The notes: a model not told the origin generated them from the sequence alone. A DNA stretch of 64,000 nucleotides from Bacteroides intestinalis DSM 17393 (GCF_000172175.1 NZ_ABJL02000001.1:62001-126000); one strand, 5' to 3'. Counted from the first letter of the stretch, positions 1-10,039 are shown. Program-made: numbers and translations.

Positions 1-1432
1 AATGAGTAACCAGAACTTTACTCCGAACGATATACTCGGGTATCATGATATGGCTATAGGTAATTTGCCGGAACTTTCAAGTAATGATGAGGTCAGAACA
101 TCGAATGCTCTGATGGCCAGACTCAACTATGGTTTCATGAACAAGTATTTATTGACTTTATCGGTACGAAAGGATGGATCGTCTTTGTTCGGATATTCCA
201 ATCCTTATGCTACCTTCCCGGCCGCTGCTTTGGGATGGGTGATTTCAGAAGAAAAGTTTTTCAAAGTGAAGTTTGTTGATTATCTGAAGTTAAGAGCATC
301 TTGGGGAATAAATGGAAACAGGGACATTACAAATTATGCAGCTCTGTCTAAAATGCTTGCTGAAAAATCATTGAATACCGATTTAAACGGAAATCCGATT
401 ACAATCCCTACTCTGGAAATAAATACAATGGGAAACAAAAAGCTTAAATGGGAAAAGACAGAGGCTTATAACCTGGCTTTGGACTTCAGACTATTTAATG
501 GCCGTTTAAATGGAACCGTAGAAACCTATTATATGTCGACTACGGATGTATTGGTAAACAGAGAACTTCCTACCATCACCGGATATAAAAGAGTGTACGC
601 CAATCTGGGAGAAATCAGAAACAAGGGATTCGAACTTTCTCTGAGCAGTACCAATATGAAACAACATAATTTTGAATGGACATCCAATCTGATCTTCTCA
701 TTAAACCGGAATAAGATTATTACTATAACCGGTGAAAAGTATGATGTTTTTGATAAAGATGGTAACTTTGTAGGGCAAAAAGAACCGGATGACAAGACCA
801 ATAACTGGTTTATCGGTCAGGCAAAAGATGTGATATGGGACTATAAGATTCTGGGAACCTGGAAGATCGGACAAGAAGAAGAGGCTGCCAAATGGAATCA
901 GGCACCTGGTGACTTCAGGTTGGAGGACGTAAATGATGACGGGTTGTTGACAGATGAAGACAAGCAATTTCTGGGATATAAAACCCCACGTTTTTCGTGG
1001 ACTTTGAGCAATACTTTTACGTTGTTTAATGACTTTGAATTCTCTTTTGTTCTGTATTCTCTCTGGGGGCATAAGGGGAGTTATAATTTGGCAAAACATG
1101 CAGATCATATTGAAGATCGCTGTAACTCTAGGGATATTCCTTATTGGACTCCTGAAAATCAGTTGGATGATTTTGCCAGATTGCGCTCTGCACCTGCAAA
1201 AGGAGTCGATTATTCAGTATGGTTCGATAAGTCTTATATACGTTTGGAAAATATAGCCTTAGCTTATAAAGTTCCTGCTAAGTTCTTGAAAAAGACTCCT
1301 ATATCCAATCTTAAACTAACACTGAATGTAAAGAATGCAGCTATGTGGGCAAAAGACTGGAAATTCGGTGACCCCGAAGATGGAATGCGTTCACAGAGAA
1401 TATTTACTTTTGGATTAAATATGACCCTTTAA
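1..1432 (+). CDS. SusC-like TonB-dependent receptor, C-terminal part (5' cut by window edge)
   Basis: This is the C-terminal ~476 residues of an outer-membrane TonB-dependent receptor of the SusC/RagA family. These proteins import glycan pieces across the outer membrane together with a SusD lipoprotein. The reading frame is open at the left edge, so the ATG at base 2 is internal and the signal peptide, carboxypeptidase-like domain and plug lie outside the window. What is visible is the beta-barrel: strands rich in aromatic residues, phrases typical of SusC such as 'LRASWGINGN' and 'KGFELSLSS', and a C-terminal barrel strand ending in 'TFGLNMTL'. A SusD gene starts 23 bp downstream, followed by a sulfatase, so the imported ligand is probably a sulfated glycan. 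The family call is secure; the substrate is inferred. Confidence 0.93.
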   Translation, partial: MSNQNFTPNDILGYHDMAIGNLPELSSNDEVRTSNALMARLNYGFMNKYLLTLSVRKDGSSLFGYSNPYATFPAAALGWVISEEKFFKVKFVDYLKLRASWGINGNRDITNYAALSKMLAEKSLNTDLNGNPITIPTLEINTMGNKKLKWEKTEAYNLALDFRLFNGRLNGTVETYYMSTTDVLVNRELPTITGYKRVYANLGEIRNKGFELSLSSTNMKQHNFEWTSNLIFSLNRNKIITITGEKYDVFDKDGNFVGQKEPDDKTNNWFIGQAKDVIWDYKILGTWKIGQEEEAAKWNQAPGDFRLEDVNDDGLLTDEDKQFLGYKTPRFSWTLSNTFTLFNDFEFSFVLYSLWGHKGSYNLAKHADHIEDRCNSRDIPYWTPENQLDDFARLRSAPAKGVDYSVWFDKSYIRLENIALAYKVPAKFLKKTPISNLKLTLNVKNAAMWAKDWKFGDPEDGMRSQRIFTFGLNMTL

Positions 1433-1455
1433 GTTCTAAATTAAATTATATAGAC

Positions 1456-3321
1456 ATGAAAACCATTATGAAATATAAAACAGCGATATTGTCATTTACT
1501 GTCTGCCTGTTTAGCTCATGCGGATCAGATTTCCTTGATCCTAAGCCACTCTCTTTTTATGCTCCTGAAAATGCATTGATTGATGAGGCTGGATTACAAG
1601 CGGTATTGGATAAGGCAATGACGACTTTCAGAGGAGAATTCTGTGCTGATCAAGCGCCGTTCTGTACAAATATGAAATATTCGGATATAGCTGTAGACGG
1701 TACAACCGATAAGGCGACTCCATGGCAGGATTTGAACAATCAGATGCTTCCTGATGGAAAAAACAACGATTTGGCATATACCAAGATCGGATGGTATTGG
1801 GATAATTCTTTTATCAACATTAAAAACTGCAATACGATTATAAACAGAATCGATGAAGCTACATTCAAATCGGAAGAATCGAAGAATGCGCTATTAGGTG
1901 GAGCCTATTTTATAAGAGCCTATCGCTACTATATGAAAACCTTGCAGTATGGAGATGTACCTTTGGTTTTGGATGAACTTACTGAACCCAAAGTTGACTA
2001 TTACACTACCACAAAAGAATCCATCTGGCTGAAGATGATAAAGGATCTGGAGTTTGCCGTACAGCATGTTCCCGAAGCTAATAAAGTGAAAGGTGGACAG
2101 GTGACCAAAGCTGCCTGTAAGCATTTGCTTGCTAAGTACTACTTACTCGAAGGGAGATTCGATGATGCTATCCGGATTACATCCGAAGTAATAAACGGTG
2201 GAGTTCATAAACTTTGCACTGAACGATTCGGATCAGATAAGAACATTGCCAATAAAGATGTGGTATGGGATATGTTCCGTATTGAAAATAAAAGTCTGCC
2301 GGAAAATACTGAAGGTCTATTGTTAACTATCGATAGGTATGGTATGGAAGGAAATACGAATGGTACTAATGTCATGCGTAATGCACTTCCTTATTTCGGA
2401 CTGACCGGAGTTATTAAAACACCCAATGGAGCGAACGGTTTGTCGGATGCAGCTAGGAATGAAATCGGGCTTGTGGAAAAATACGGCAGAGGAATCAGTC
2501 GTATCCGTCCCACTTGGTATGCACAAAAAGGGGTATGGATTATCAACCAGGTGGAAGATTTTTCAGATTACAGGCATCGGACAGATAATGAAAACTGGAT
2601 GACTATGGAAATGTTGGTCTATAACAATCCTGCGCTGAAGAAAAACGGAAATGAATGGTATGGAAAGAATCTACAATTGTATAATGATCAGGGAAACATT
2701 TTATGTAATGATACCATCAGATGCTGGTTTAGCTGGCCAAATTATAAAACCTGGTATCCCGATCCTGATCGCGTACAACCACAGGGAGGTCCGGGCGACT
2801 TCTATATTTTCCGTTTGGCTGAGACCTATTTGCTTAGGGCAGAGGCTTATGTATGGAAAGGCGAGTGGCAGAAAGCTGCCGAAGATATAAATACGATACG
2901 GAAAAGAGCTAATGCACAATATATGTATTCGGCTGCGGATGTTGAAAAGCAAAAGATAGGTGCTGTATTGGATGAAAGAGCGAGAGAACTGTACTATGAA
3001 GAACCGCGTAAAGTGGAATTAACGCGAATGGCTATTATTTATGCCCGGACAGGAATTCCTTGTTACAATGGGAAGACATATACGATGGACAGGCTGACGG
3101 AAGATAATTTCTGGTACGACAGGGTAGTAGAAGTCAGTGACTTTTATAATAAAGGTGTACGGACTCCATACGGAAACTATTTTACTTGTTCACCTTTCCA
3201 TATATTCTGGCCTATTCCTTCGTATGCCATCAATACGAACTCCGGGGGAATAATCAATCAGAATAAAGGGTACCCTGGTACGGAAAAGAACATTCCTCCT
3301 TTGGTATACGAGGGTGATTAA
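1456..3321 (+). CDS. SusD/RagB family nutrient-binding outer-membrane lipoprotein
   Basis: Surface glycan-binding lipoprotein that caps the SusC barrel encoded just upstream. The N-terminus has a lipoprotein signal with lipobox cysteine near residue 22 (context LFSSCGSDFLDP); the 'C...DFLD' start is typical of SusD. SusD hallmarks follow: a helical TPR-like scaffold ('GGAYFIRAYRYYMKTLQYGDVPLV'-type segment near residues 149-172), and a C-terminal half with 'YIFRLAETYLLRAEAY' helices and 'VLDERARELYYEE'. At 621 residues it is at the upper end of the usual range. Two possible starts (1456 and 1468, both ATG) differ by four residues. It belongs to the same operon as the partial SusC and the sulfatase. 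Confidence 0.95.
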   Translation: MKTIMKYKTAILSFTVCLFSSCGSDFLDPKPLSFYAPENALIDEAGLQAVLDKAMTTFRGEFCADQAPFCTNMKYSDIAVDGTTDKATPWQDLNNQMLPDGKNNDLAYTKIGWYWDNSFINIKNCNTIINRIDEATFKSEESKNALLGGAYFIRAYRYYMKTLQYGDVPLVLDELTEPKVDYYTTTKESIWLKMIKDLEFAVQHVPEANKVKGGQVTKAACKHLLAKYYLLEGRFDDAIRITSEVINGGVHKLCTERFGSDKNIANKDVVWDMFRIENKSLPENTEGLLLTIDRYGMEGNTNGTNVMRNALPYFGLTGVIKTPNGANGLSDAARNEIGLVEKYGRGISRIRPTWYAQKGVWIINQVEDFSDYRHRTDNENWMTMEMLVYNNPALKKNGNEWYGKNLQLYNDQGNILCNDTIRCWFSWPNYKTWYPDPDRVQPQGGPGDFYIFRLAETYLLRAEAYVWKGEWQKAAEDINTIRKRANAQYMYSAADVEKQKIGAVLDERARELYYEEPRKVELTRMAIIYARTGIPCYNGKTYTMDRLTEDNFWYDRVVEVSDFYNKGVRTPYGNYFTCSPFHIFWPIPSYAINTNSGGIINQNKGYPGTEKNIPPLVYEGD

Positions 3322-3352
3322 TAAAGAATAGAAGAATTAAATCAAAAATAAT

Positions 3353-4990
3353 ATGTTTTTAAACAACGATCCTATGAGATATATAACTGGAGCTGTGCTA
3401 CTTTCATTAAGTTCGGGGGTACTTGCCGGAACTAAAGGAAAAGAAGAACCTGCCAAGCGTCCGAATATCTTATTCGTGATAAACGATGACCAAAGTTATG
3501 CACATACCAGTTTTGCTGGTAGCCGGTTTGTAAATACACCGGGATTCGACAGAGTGGCTTCTAATGGAATCTACTTCACAAATTGTTATGGCGGCTCTCC
3601 GGGGAGTGCACCTTCCAGAAGTAGTTTGGTAACAGGGCGCCATCACTGGCAAAACAAGCAATCCGGGCAGCATGCTTCTTCCTGGATGAAAGAGCATGTT
3701 CCGTTTGTCGACCTTCTGGAAGCAAGCGGATATTACACAGGTTTTACAGGAAAAGGTGTAGACCCTTTCCAATATGCACGGAACGATCAGGATACATTAT
3801 GGAGAAAAGGAAACGCTGCCGGGCATCCATTCAATAAACATAAATATGAAAAAAACATTTCTTCGGATTTGCGTACGGCCAAAGGAATTGGATTGACGAA
3901 CTATTATGAGAATTTCCGTTCCTTCATGCAGCAACGTAAAGACGGACAGCCTTTTTATTTTTGGTATGGAGCTACCGAGCCTCATCGCGTCTATGAAAAG
4001 GGTTCATGGAAGCGCAATGGAAAAAGCCTCGATCAGGTAGATGTCCCCGGTTTTCTTCCCGATTCGGAAGAAGTGAGAGGAGATATGCTGGACTATGCCG
4101 TAGAAATAGAATGGGCTGATTCGCATTTGTCTAAAATGCTGGAATATCTGGATTCAATAGGTGAACTCAATAATACAATTGTTATAGTAACGGCAGATAA
4201 TGGTATGCCTTTTCCCCGGGCAAAAGCCAATTGTTTTGAATATGGGGTACATGTTCCTTTCGCAGTTAGTTATCCGAAAGGTTTTCCGGGAAAACGCCGG
4301 GTAGATGATCCGATTAGCTTTGTGGATATTGCCCCTACCATTTTGGAAATAGCGGGAGTGAAACCGGATGGAATGCTTCCTATCTCAGGACGAAGCTTTA
4401 TGAATATACTTAAATCGAAAAAAGAAGGAATAGTAGATCAGTCGAAAAAGTATGTGTATATGGGCCGTGAGAGGCATTCTTCTTCCCGATGGCAGAATTT
4501 AGGATATCCGCAGCGTGCTGTCCGCAACCAGGATTATCTGTTAATCTGGAACCTTAGACCGGAACGTTGGCCTGCCGGAGCTCCTCAGATGCTAAATAAG
4601 AAAACGGGCGAACTATGCCCCATGTACGGAATCGGTGAAGATGGTACCTTCCATCCCGATTGGGCATTTACTGATGTGGATGATGCACCTTCTAAGACGT
4701 TTCTGATAGAGAATCATAAGGACCCCGTTATTCGTCCTTATTTCGATCTGGCATTTAATAAACGTCCTGAGTTTGAGTTGTATTGTATTGGTAATGACCC
4801 GTTCTGCCTCGATAACCTGATAGGCAAGAAGGATTATGCTGAGATTGAAAATGAACTGAAACAAGCTTTATTAGAGGAACTGAAACGATCGGAAGATCCC
4901 CGCATAGTAGGACCTGATAAAGAAATATTTGAATCCTACATCCGGTACAGTCCGATAAGGGAATTTCCTAAACCGGACTGGGCAGAATGA
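3353..4990 (+). CDS. Sulfatase, serine-type (heparan N-sulfatase-like, S1 family)
   Basis: Arylsulfatase-superfamily enzyme with a predicted secretion signal (hydrophobic stretch from the second ATG at 3374, ending near VLAG). It opens with 'PNILFVINDDQ', giving the Asp-Asp metal ligands. The modification signature is S85-A-P-S-R89, the serine form of C/S-x-P-S-R, so formylglycine would be made by an anaerobic sulfatase-maturating enzyme (anSME) encoded elsewhere. Other ligand motifs are 'TEPHR' and 'VTADNGMPFPRAK'. The overall pattern, including 'VPGFLPDSEEVRGDMLDY', resembles the sulfamidase-like subgroup (S1_8), which suggests a sulfated amino sugar or uronate glycan; that specificity is inferred. 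It is the third gene of the SusC/SusD operon, and a rho-independent terminator follows at 5021-5060. Confidence 0.9.
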   Translation: MFLNNDPMRYITGAVLLSLSSGVLAGTKGKEEPAKRPNILFVINDDQSYAHTSFAGSRFVNTPGFDRVASNGIYFTNCYGGSPGSAPSRSSLVTGRHHWQNKQSGQHASSWMKEHVPFVDLLEASGYYTGFTGKGVDPFQYARNDQDTLWRKGNAAGHPFNKHKYEKNISSDLRTAKGIGLTNYYENFRSFMQQRKDGQPFYFWYGATEPHRVYEKGSWKRNGKSLDQVDVPGFLPDSEEVRGDMLDYAVEIEWADSHLSKMLEYLDSIGELNNTIVIVTADNGMPFPRAKANCFEYGVHVPFAVSYPKGFPGKRRVDDPISFVDIAPTILEIAGVKPDGMLPISGRSFMNILKSKKEGIVDQSKKYVYMGRERHSSSRWQNLGYPQRAVRNQDYLLIWNLRPERWPAGAPQMLNKKTGELCPMYGIGEDGTFHPDWAFTDVDDAPSKTFLIENHKDPVIRPYFDLAFNKRPEFELYCIGNDPFCLDNLIGKKDYAEIENELKQALLEELKRSEDPRIVGPDKEIFESYIRYSPIREFPKPDWAE

Positions 4991-5020
4991 TAGAATGAAA
5001 ATATCATAAGTGCATTAGTT

Positions 5021-5060
5021 ACCAGGGAAGGTCGGAAGGCTTTTCCTGGTTCTTTTTTAT
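5021..5060 (+). terminator. Rho-independent terminator after the sulfatase
   Basis: The arms accagggaa (5021-5029) and tttcctggt (5042-5050) pair with one mismatch around a short loop and are followed by a T-rich tract (tcttttttat). It lies 31 bp after the sulfatase stop and ends the SusC/SusD/sulfatase operon. Confidence 0.75.
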
Positions 5061-5145
5061 ACTGTTATGATGTAATAAGGCAAACGTTTCCGGTGAATTA
5101 CTACCGAAAGATATCTGAAACTTTTCTTTTCAGATATTTATTCTG

Positions 5146-5153
5146 TACTTTTG
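5146..5153 (+). promoter_or_regulatory. Bacteroides -7 box (TACTTTTG) for the regulator gene
   Basis: Matches the Bacteroides sigma-ABfr -7 consensus TAnnTTTG and lies 36 bp upstream of the ATG at 5190. The -33 region is only T-rich, so the prediction rests on the -7 box and its position. Confidence 0.5.
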
Positions 5154-5189
5154 CTCGTGAAAATCTATTGTTAAACCGAAAAAATCCGT

Positions 5190-6809
5190 ATGAGGCAACT
5201 AAAAGTACTTCTGGTAGTCTTTTTAGCATTCCTATCCCTGCATATCTGTGCCAATGAAACAGACTCTTTGCTTCGTGAACTTGATATGTCTATCAGAAAC
5301 CGTCCTCAGTACACCTTGAAACGTCAGGAACAAATAGATGCCTTGCAACGGAAACTCCGTCTGTCTCATTCTGACCAGGAACGTTATAATCTTTACCGCG
5401 AATTATTCGGCAAATACCGCTCTTACCGTATGGACTCGGCTCTGTGGGTAGCCGATCAGCGCGTAGAACTTGCCAAGCGCATGAAGAATCCCCTTTACAT
5501 TTATTCGGCAGAACTGAATATTGCCGAAGTGATGATAGGAGTAGCCATGTATAAGGAAGGTCTGGAAATACTAGATGGAATCAAGTCCGCTGATCTGGAT
5601 GATTCCGGGGTTTCCTATTATTATTATCAGTATCATCAAGTTTATACGTTGATGGCGGATTATGCTTTCTCAGATCAGATGAAAGAATATTATCGGGGTT
5701 TGGCATACCAATATAAAGATTCTATTATCAGTATGCGCCGTCCCGGTTCGCAGGGGTATCTGCTGATGATGAGTGAAAAATTGCTGTATGAAGAAAAGTA
5801 TGATGAAGCCATAGAAATATTGAATAGTTGCTACAAGACCCACAAAGAGAAAGGATACAGTGTTGCCATTCCTTCTATCGGCCTTGCCAATGCTTATGCC
5901 TTTATGGGGAATACCGAATTGCAGAAGAAATATCTGGCTATTTCGGCTATTGCAGATATTCAGGCGGCAACGAAGGAGTACATATCCTTGTGGAAGTTAG
6001 CCAACCTTCTATTTCAGGAAGGAGACATAAAACGTGCTTATACTTATATAGAATGCTCTATGCAAGATGCCACTTTCTGCAATGCACGCTATCGTACACA
6101 GGAGATTTCAGAATTGCTTCCCGTTATCAGCTGGACGTACGAAAACAAGTTGAGGGAGGAGAAAACACAGATGGTTGCTCTGGTCATCCTGACATCTGTC
6201 CTGCTGATTATATTGCTGGTTGCTCTGATGTTCATTTTCTATCAGATGAAGCGGTTGAATGTAGCCCGAAAAGCGGTGAACACTATGAACGAGGAACTTA
6301 AACATATCAATTCCGATCTGCATACACTGAATGATAAGTTGCAGGAATCCAATCATGTGAAGGAAGAATATATCGGCTATGTATTCAATATGTGTTCCCT
6401 CTATATCAACAAACAGGAAGAGCAACGGAAAATGCTTGCCCGTAAAATCAAGACCGGGCAATTGGATGATTTGTATAAGACTGTCAACTCCTCCTCTTTT
6501 GTTGCCAATGAGTTGAAAGAATTCTTCTACATGTTCGATAGTGTGTTCCTGAAACTCTATCCTAAGTTCATAGAGCAGTTTAATACTTTGCTTCAAGAAG
6601 ATGAACGTATCTGTCCGAAGGAGGGTGAACTGCTGACACCTGAGTTGCGCGTCTTCGCTCTGATCAGACTGGGTATTACAGATAGTGGGAAGATTGCGAA
6701 CTTCCTTCATTATTCTGCCCAGACGGTGTATAACTATCGTCTGAAAGTACGGAACAAATCTTTGCTTTCCAAGGATGAATTTATGGAATCCGTGCAGCAA
6801 ATAGGTTGA
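5190..6809 (+). CDS. TPR / transmembrane / HTH regulator (DUF6377-like)
   Basis: Membrane-anchored predicted transcription regulator of a type common in Bacteroidales. It has a signal peptide (residues 1-21, ending HICAN), a periplasmic region of helical TPR-like repeats (about 25-310), one transmembrane helix (about 326-349, 'VALVILTSVLLIILLVALMF') and a cytoplasmic coiled coil (about 352-395). A C-terminal segment follows with a helix-turn-helix look ('LRVFALIRLGITDSGKIANF' then 'SAQTVYNYRLKVRNKS'). It is inferred to sense a periplasmic ligand and act on DNA directly from the membrane. It lies between two SusC/SusD operons and directly upstream of the second on the same strand, so control of that locus is likely but unproven. 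Confidence 0.82.
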   Translation: MRQLKVLLVVFLAFLSLHICANETDSLLRELDMSIRNRPQYTLKRQEQIDALQRKLRLSHSDQERYNLYRELFGKYRSYRMDSALWVADQRVELAKRMKNPLYIYSAELNIAEVMIGVAMYKEGLEILDGIKSADLDDSGVSYYYYQYHQVYTLMADYAFSDQMKEYYRGLAYQYKDSIISMRRPGSQGYLLMMSEKLLYEEKYDEAIEILNSCYKTHKEKGYSVAIPSIGLANAYAFMGNTELQKKYLAISAIADIQAATKEYISLWKLANLLFQEGDIKRAYTYIECSMQDATFCNARYRTQEISELLPVISWTYENKLREEKTQMVALVILTSVLLIILLVALMFIFYQMKRLNVARKAVNTMNEELKHINSDLHTLNDKLQESNHVKEEYIGYVFNMCSLYINKQEEQRKMLARKIKTGQLDDLYKTVNSSSFVANELKEFFYMFDSVFLKLYPKFIEQFNTLLQEDERICPKEGELLTPELRVFALIRLGITDSGKIANFLHYSAQTVYNYRLKVRNKSLLSKDEFMESVQQIG

Positions 6810-6972
6810 TAAAACCTCTTTCTTTTTTCCTCAAACGTCTACTTAAATCTACTTTCCTGACTCATTTGAAAAAGTGTTTTTGTGTTGTATTTCAGTTGCT
6901 TATCGTTTAAAAGCCTCTGCTAATATCTACTTTATGTATCTACTCAACTCTCTTACCCGGAAAGTTATGCTC

Positions 6973-6980
6973 TACCTTTG
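6973..6980 (+). promoter_or_regulatory. Bacteroides -7 box (TACCTTTG) for the second SusC operon
   Basis: A match to TAnnTTTG in the 284-bp gap between the regulator gene and susC. It implies a leader of about 105 nt before the ATG at 7094. No clear TTTG -33 element is present 19-21 bp upstream, as expected for an activator-dependent promoter. I see nothing else structured in this gap. Confidence 0.45.
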
Positions 6981-7093
6981 CCGTAGAAATTAAAGTTAAC
7001 AATAGATTTTCTTTAGGTATTGGTTTTTATTTAGGTAAACAGATTACACGGGGATTATAGAATTATTTTTTTATTAACTATAATAATAACCTT

Positions 7094-10036
7094 ATGAAAA
7101 ACATTTTTAGACTTGTCAAGGGACTTCTCCCTTTGTTGGGATTACTACTATCCCTGTCGCTTTCAGCACAAGACATCGTGGTGAAAGGGCATGTGAAGGA
7201 CGCTACCGGTGAATCGGTTATCGGAGCTAACATTCTTATTAAAGGTACTTCTATAGGTACTATCTCCGATGTGGACGGCAATTTTACACTGAAGGCGGCT
7301 ACCGGAAATGTACTTACCGTTACCTGTATCGGCTATAAAGGACAGGAAATCACCGTGACAAACAAACCTCTCATTGTAGTTACCATGCAGGAAGACAGCG
7401 AATTGCTGGACGAAGTAGTAGTCATCGGCTACGGCCAGGTGAAGAAAGGCGACGTGACCGGATCTTTGCTGACCGTGAAACCGGATGAACTGAACAAAGG
7501 TAAGCAATTGACTGCTGAAGATGCTCTGGTGGGTAAAGTTGCCGGTGTGAATATCGTGCCGGGCAATGGTGCACCGGGGAGCGGCGGTACTATCCGTATC
7601 CGTATGGGAGCCTCTTTGTCGGCAGATAATGATCCGTTGATTGTTATCGATGGAGTACCCGTAAGCAATACTTCTATCAGTGCCATCAATCCGAATGACA
7701 TTGCTTCCTTTACAGTATTGAAGGATGCTTCTGCCACAGCTATCTACGGTTCGCGTGCCTCCAACGGTGTCATCATCATCACTACCAAGAAGGGAAGTGC
7801 CGACGGTACCTCTCGTCCCTCCTTCAACTACAACGGAAACATGACAGTGAGCAATGTATATCAGTATATAGATGTACTTTCTACCGAAGAATACCGTCAG
7901 GCTTTTGCCGAGCATGCCAATGCTCCGGAGACTTTCAAGCTGGGCAATGCAGATGTAGACTGGCAGAAAGAAATCTACCGCGTGGCACTGGGTACGGATC
8001 ATAACTTGTCCATGACCGGAGCTTTGAAGAATATGCCTTACCGTGTATCCGTAGGATACACTAACCAGAATGGTACATTGAAGAATAATAACTACGAGCG
8101 TATCAACGCTAGTGTAGGTCTGTCTCCGAAGTTCTTCAATAAACATCTTTCTGTAGATATTAATGTCAAGGGAAGTATTGAGAATAATCAACCGGTTTCA
8201 ACAGGCGTGATTGGCAGCGCTATCTCTTTTGATCCTACCCGTCCCGTTTACGAAGACTATGAAGGTAATGTAGGTTTGGGATATTATACATGGATGAATG
8301 GTGGTAAACCCATTACGCTGGCCGCTGCAAATCCGGTTGCCGATCTGGAACTGGCTGACAAACTCGAAAAGACAAAACGTTCTATCGGTAACATTGCCCT
8401 CGACTACAAGGTGCACGGATTAGAAGACCTGCGCTTCAATCTGAATATGGGCTATGACATCCAGAAGAATGACAATCGTGAAAATGTGCCCGATCTTGCT
8501 CCCTCCATGTACACTGGTAATCAGAATGACGGTACAGGTAAGCGCTATAAATATCATCAGACCAAGCGCAACACCTTGCTCGATTTCTATGCCAATTACG
8601 ACAAGGAACTGAAGGATCATCACATCAATGTTATGGGTGGTTACGGCTGGCAACGTTTCTGGTATAAAAATAATAGTATAACTACCGATACCGAAGGCAA
8701 AGAACTGGCTACTCCCCAGCATGCCGAAGCCGAACTTTACCTGCTTTCTTTCTATGGACGTGTAAACTACTCCTGGAAGCAACGCTATATGCTGACGGCT
8801 ACTCTGCGTGCCGATGCTTCTTCACGTTTCTCTCCTGATAACCGTTGGGGTTATTTCCCTTCAGTTGCGGCAGCCTGGCGTGTGAACGAAGAGGCTTTCC
8901 TCTCGAACTTCAAAGCCCTGTCCGATTTGAAACTCCGTTTGAGCTACGGCCAGACCGGTCAGCAATCCATCGGTTCTTACTATCAGCACCTGCCGACTTA
9001 TACGGCATCTTATGACGAATCCCGCTATTACTTCGGCGATCAATGGTATACTACTTACCGTCCCAATGGCTACGATGCCAATATCAAGTGGGAGACTACC
9101 GAAACTTATAATATCGGTATCGACTACGGTTTCCTGAACAACCGTATCTCCGGTACGATTGATTACTACTGGCGTACTACCAAAGACCTGCTGAATAAGA
9201 TATTCGTTCCTGCCGGAAGTAACTTTACCAATATGATTGAAACCAATATCGGTAATATGAAGAGTAAAGGTCTGGAAATCGGTATCAACGTGATTCCCGT
9301 GAAGAACAAGGATTGGGAATGGACTGTCAGAGGTAATTTTACCTGGAATACTTCTGAAATTACGAAGCTGAACACCATAGACCGTGAAGACAACTATGTG
9401 AAGACAGGTAATGCCGGCGGTACGGGTAAATATCTGCAAGTCCACATGGTAGGCGAAACTCCGAATACTTTCTACCTGTTGCAACAGGCTTATGATGATA
9501 ATGGTAAGCCGCTGGATGGCAAGTATATCGCAAAAGATGGTTCTACCACCAGCAGCGAAGAAGATGCCAACAAGTACGTGACCGGCAAAAGTTCCAAAGC
9601 TCCTTACTACTGCGGTCTTTCTACCCGTCTGACATACAAGAACTGGGATTTGGGTATCAACGGACATGGAAGCTTCGGTGCTTATGTTTATAACTATGTG
9701 AAAGCCTCCGATTCTTTGGACGGACTTTATGGCGGAACCGGCGTTTCCAGCAATATTCTGCGTTCTACTCTTGAAACCGGATTTACGCAGGATCGCATCT
9801 ATACCGATTACTTCCTAGAGAAAGGTGACTTCTTCCGTATCGACAACATCACGTTAGGACATACCTTCGATAAGTTGTGGAACGAAAAGACCTCTCTTCG
9901 TCTCTCTTTCACAGTGCAGAATGTATGTACACTGACAGGCTATAGCGGTCTTGACCCGGAAATTTATAGCGGTATCGACAAGAACATCTATCAGCGCCCG
10001 CGTATGTTCATGCTGGGAGTAAATCTTAATTTTTAA
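7094..10036 (+). CDS. SusC/RagA family TonB-linked outer-membrane receptor
   Basis: Complete 980-residue SusC-type importer. In order it has a signal peptide (ending LSLSAQ, about residue 26), a carboxypeptidase-D-regulatory-like domain ('VKGHVKDATGESVIGANI', about 31-100), a TonB box-like 'DEVVVIGYGQVKKGDVTGS', a plug domain (about 115-235, with 'PLIVIDGVPV', 'ATAIYGSRASNGVIIITTKKG') and a 22-strand barrel to the C-terminus. No extra N-terminal signalling domain is present, so it is not an anti-sigma-linked receptor. The SusD gene starts 3 bp after the stop, and a histidine acid phosphatase gene follows. The regulator at 5190 and the -7 box at 6973 lie upstream. Family certain, ligand unknown. 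Confidence 0.96.
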   Translation: MKNIFRLVKGLLPLLGLLLSLSLSAQDIVVKGHVKDATGESVIGANILIKGTSIGTISDVDGNFTLKAATGNVLTVTCIGYKGQEITVTNKPLIVVTMQEDSELLDEVVVIGYGQVKKGDVTGSLLTVKPDELNKGKQLTAEDALVGKVAGVNIVPGNGAPGSGGTIRIRMGASLSADNDPLIVIDGVPVSNTSISAINPNDIASFTVLKDASATAIYGSRASNGVIIITTKKGSADGTSRPSFNYNGNMTVSNVYQYIDVLSTEEYRQAFAEHANAPETFKLGNADVDWQKEIYRVALGTDHNLSMTGALKNMPYRVSVGYTNQNGTLKNNNYERINASVGLSPKFFNKHLSVDINVKGSIENNQPVSTGVIGSAISFDPTRPVYEDYEGNVGLGYYTWMNGGKPITLAAANPVADLELADKLEKTKRSIGNIALDYKVHGLEDLRFNLNMGYDIQKNDNRENVPDLAPSMYTGNQNDGTGKRYKYHQTKRNTLLDFYANYDKELKDHHINVMGGYGWQRFWYKNNSITTDTEGKELATPQHAEAELYLLSFYGRVNYSWKQRYMLTATLRADASSRFSPDNRWGYFPSVAAAWRVNEEAFLSNFKALSDLKLRLSYGQTGQQSIGSYYQHLPTYTASYDESRYYFGDQWYTTYRPNGYDANIKWETTETYNIGIDYGFLNNRISGTIDYYWRTTKDLLNKIFVPAGSNFTNMIETNIGNMKSKGLEIGINVIPVKNKDWEWTVRGNFTWNTSEITKLNTIDREDNYVKTGNAGGTGKYLQVHMVGETPNTFYLLQQAYDDNGKPLDGKYIAKDGSTTSSEEDANKYVTGKSSKAPYYCGLSTRLTYKNWDLGINGHGSFGAYVYNYVKASDSLDGLYGGTGVSSNILRSTLETGFTQDRIYTDYFLEKGDFFRIDNITLGHTFDKLWNEKTSLRLSFTVQNVCTLTGYSGLDPEIYSGIDKNIYQRPRMFMLGVNLNF

Positions 10037-10039
10037 TTC

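Noticed and set aside
7163..8191. 342-codon minus-strand open frame across the SusC gene
   Set aside because: Antisense shadow of a strongly supported susC; no recognisable domain, composition follows the opposite-strand codon pattern. The same holds for the 442-codon frame at 10436-11764 inside susD and for 6108-6800.
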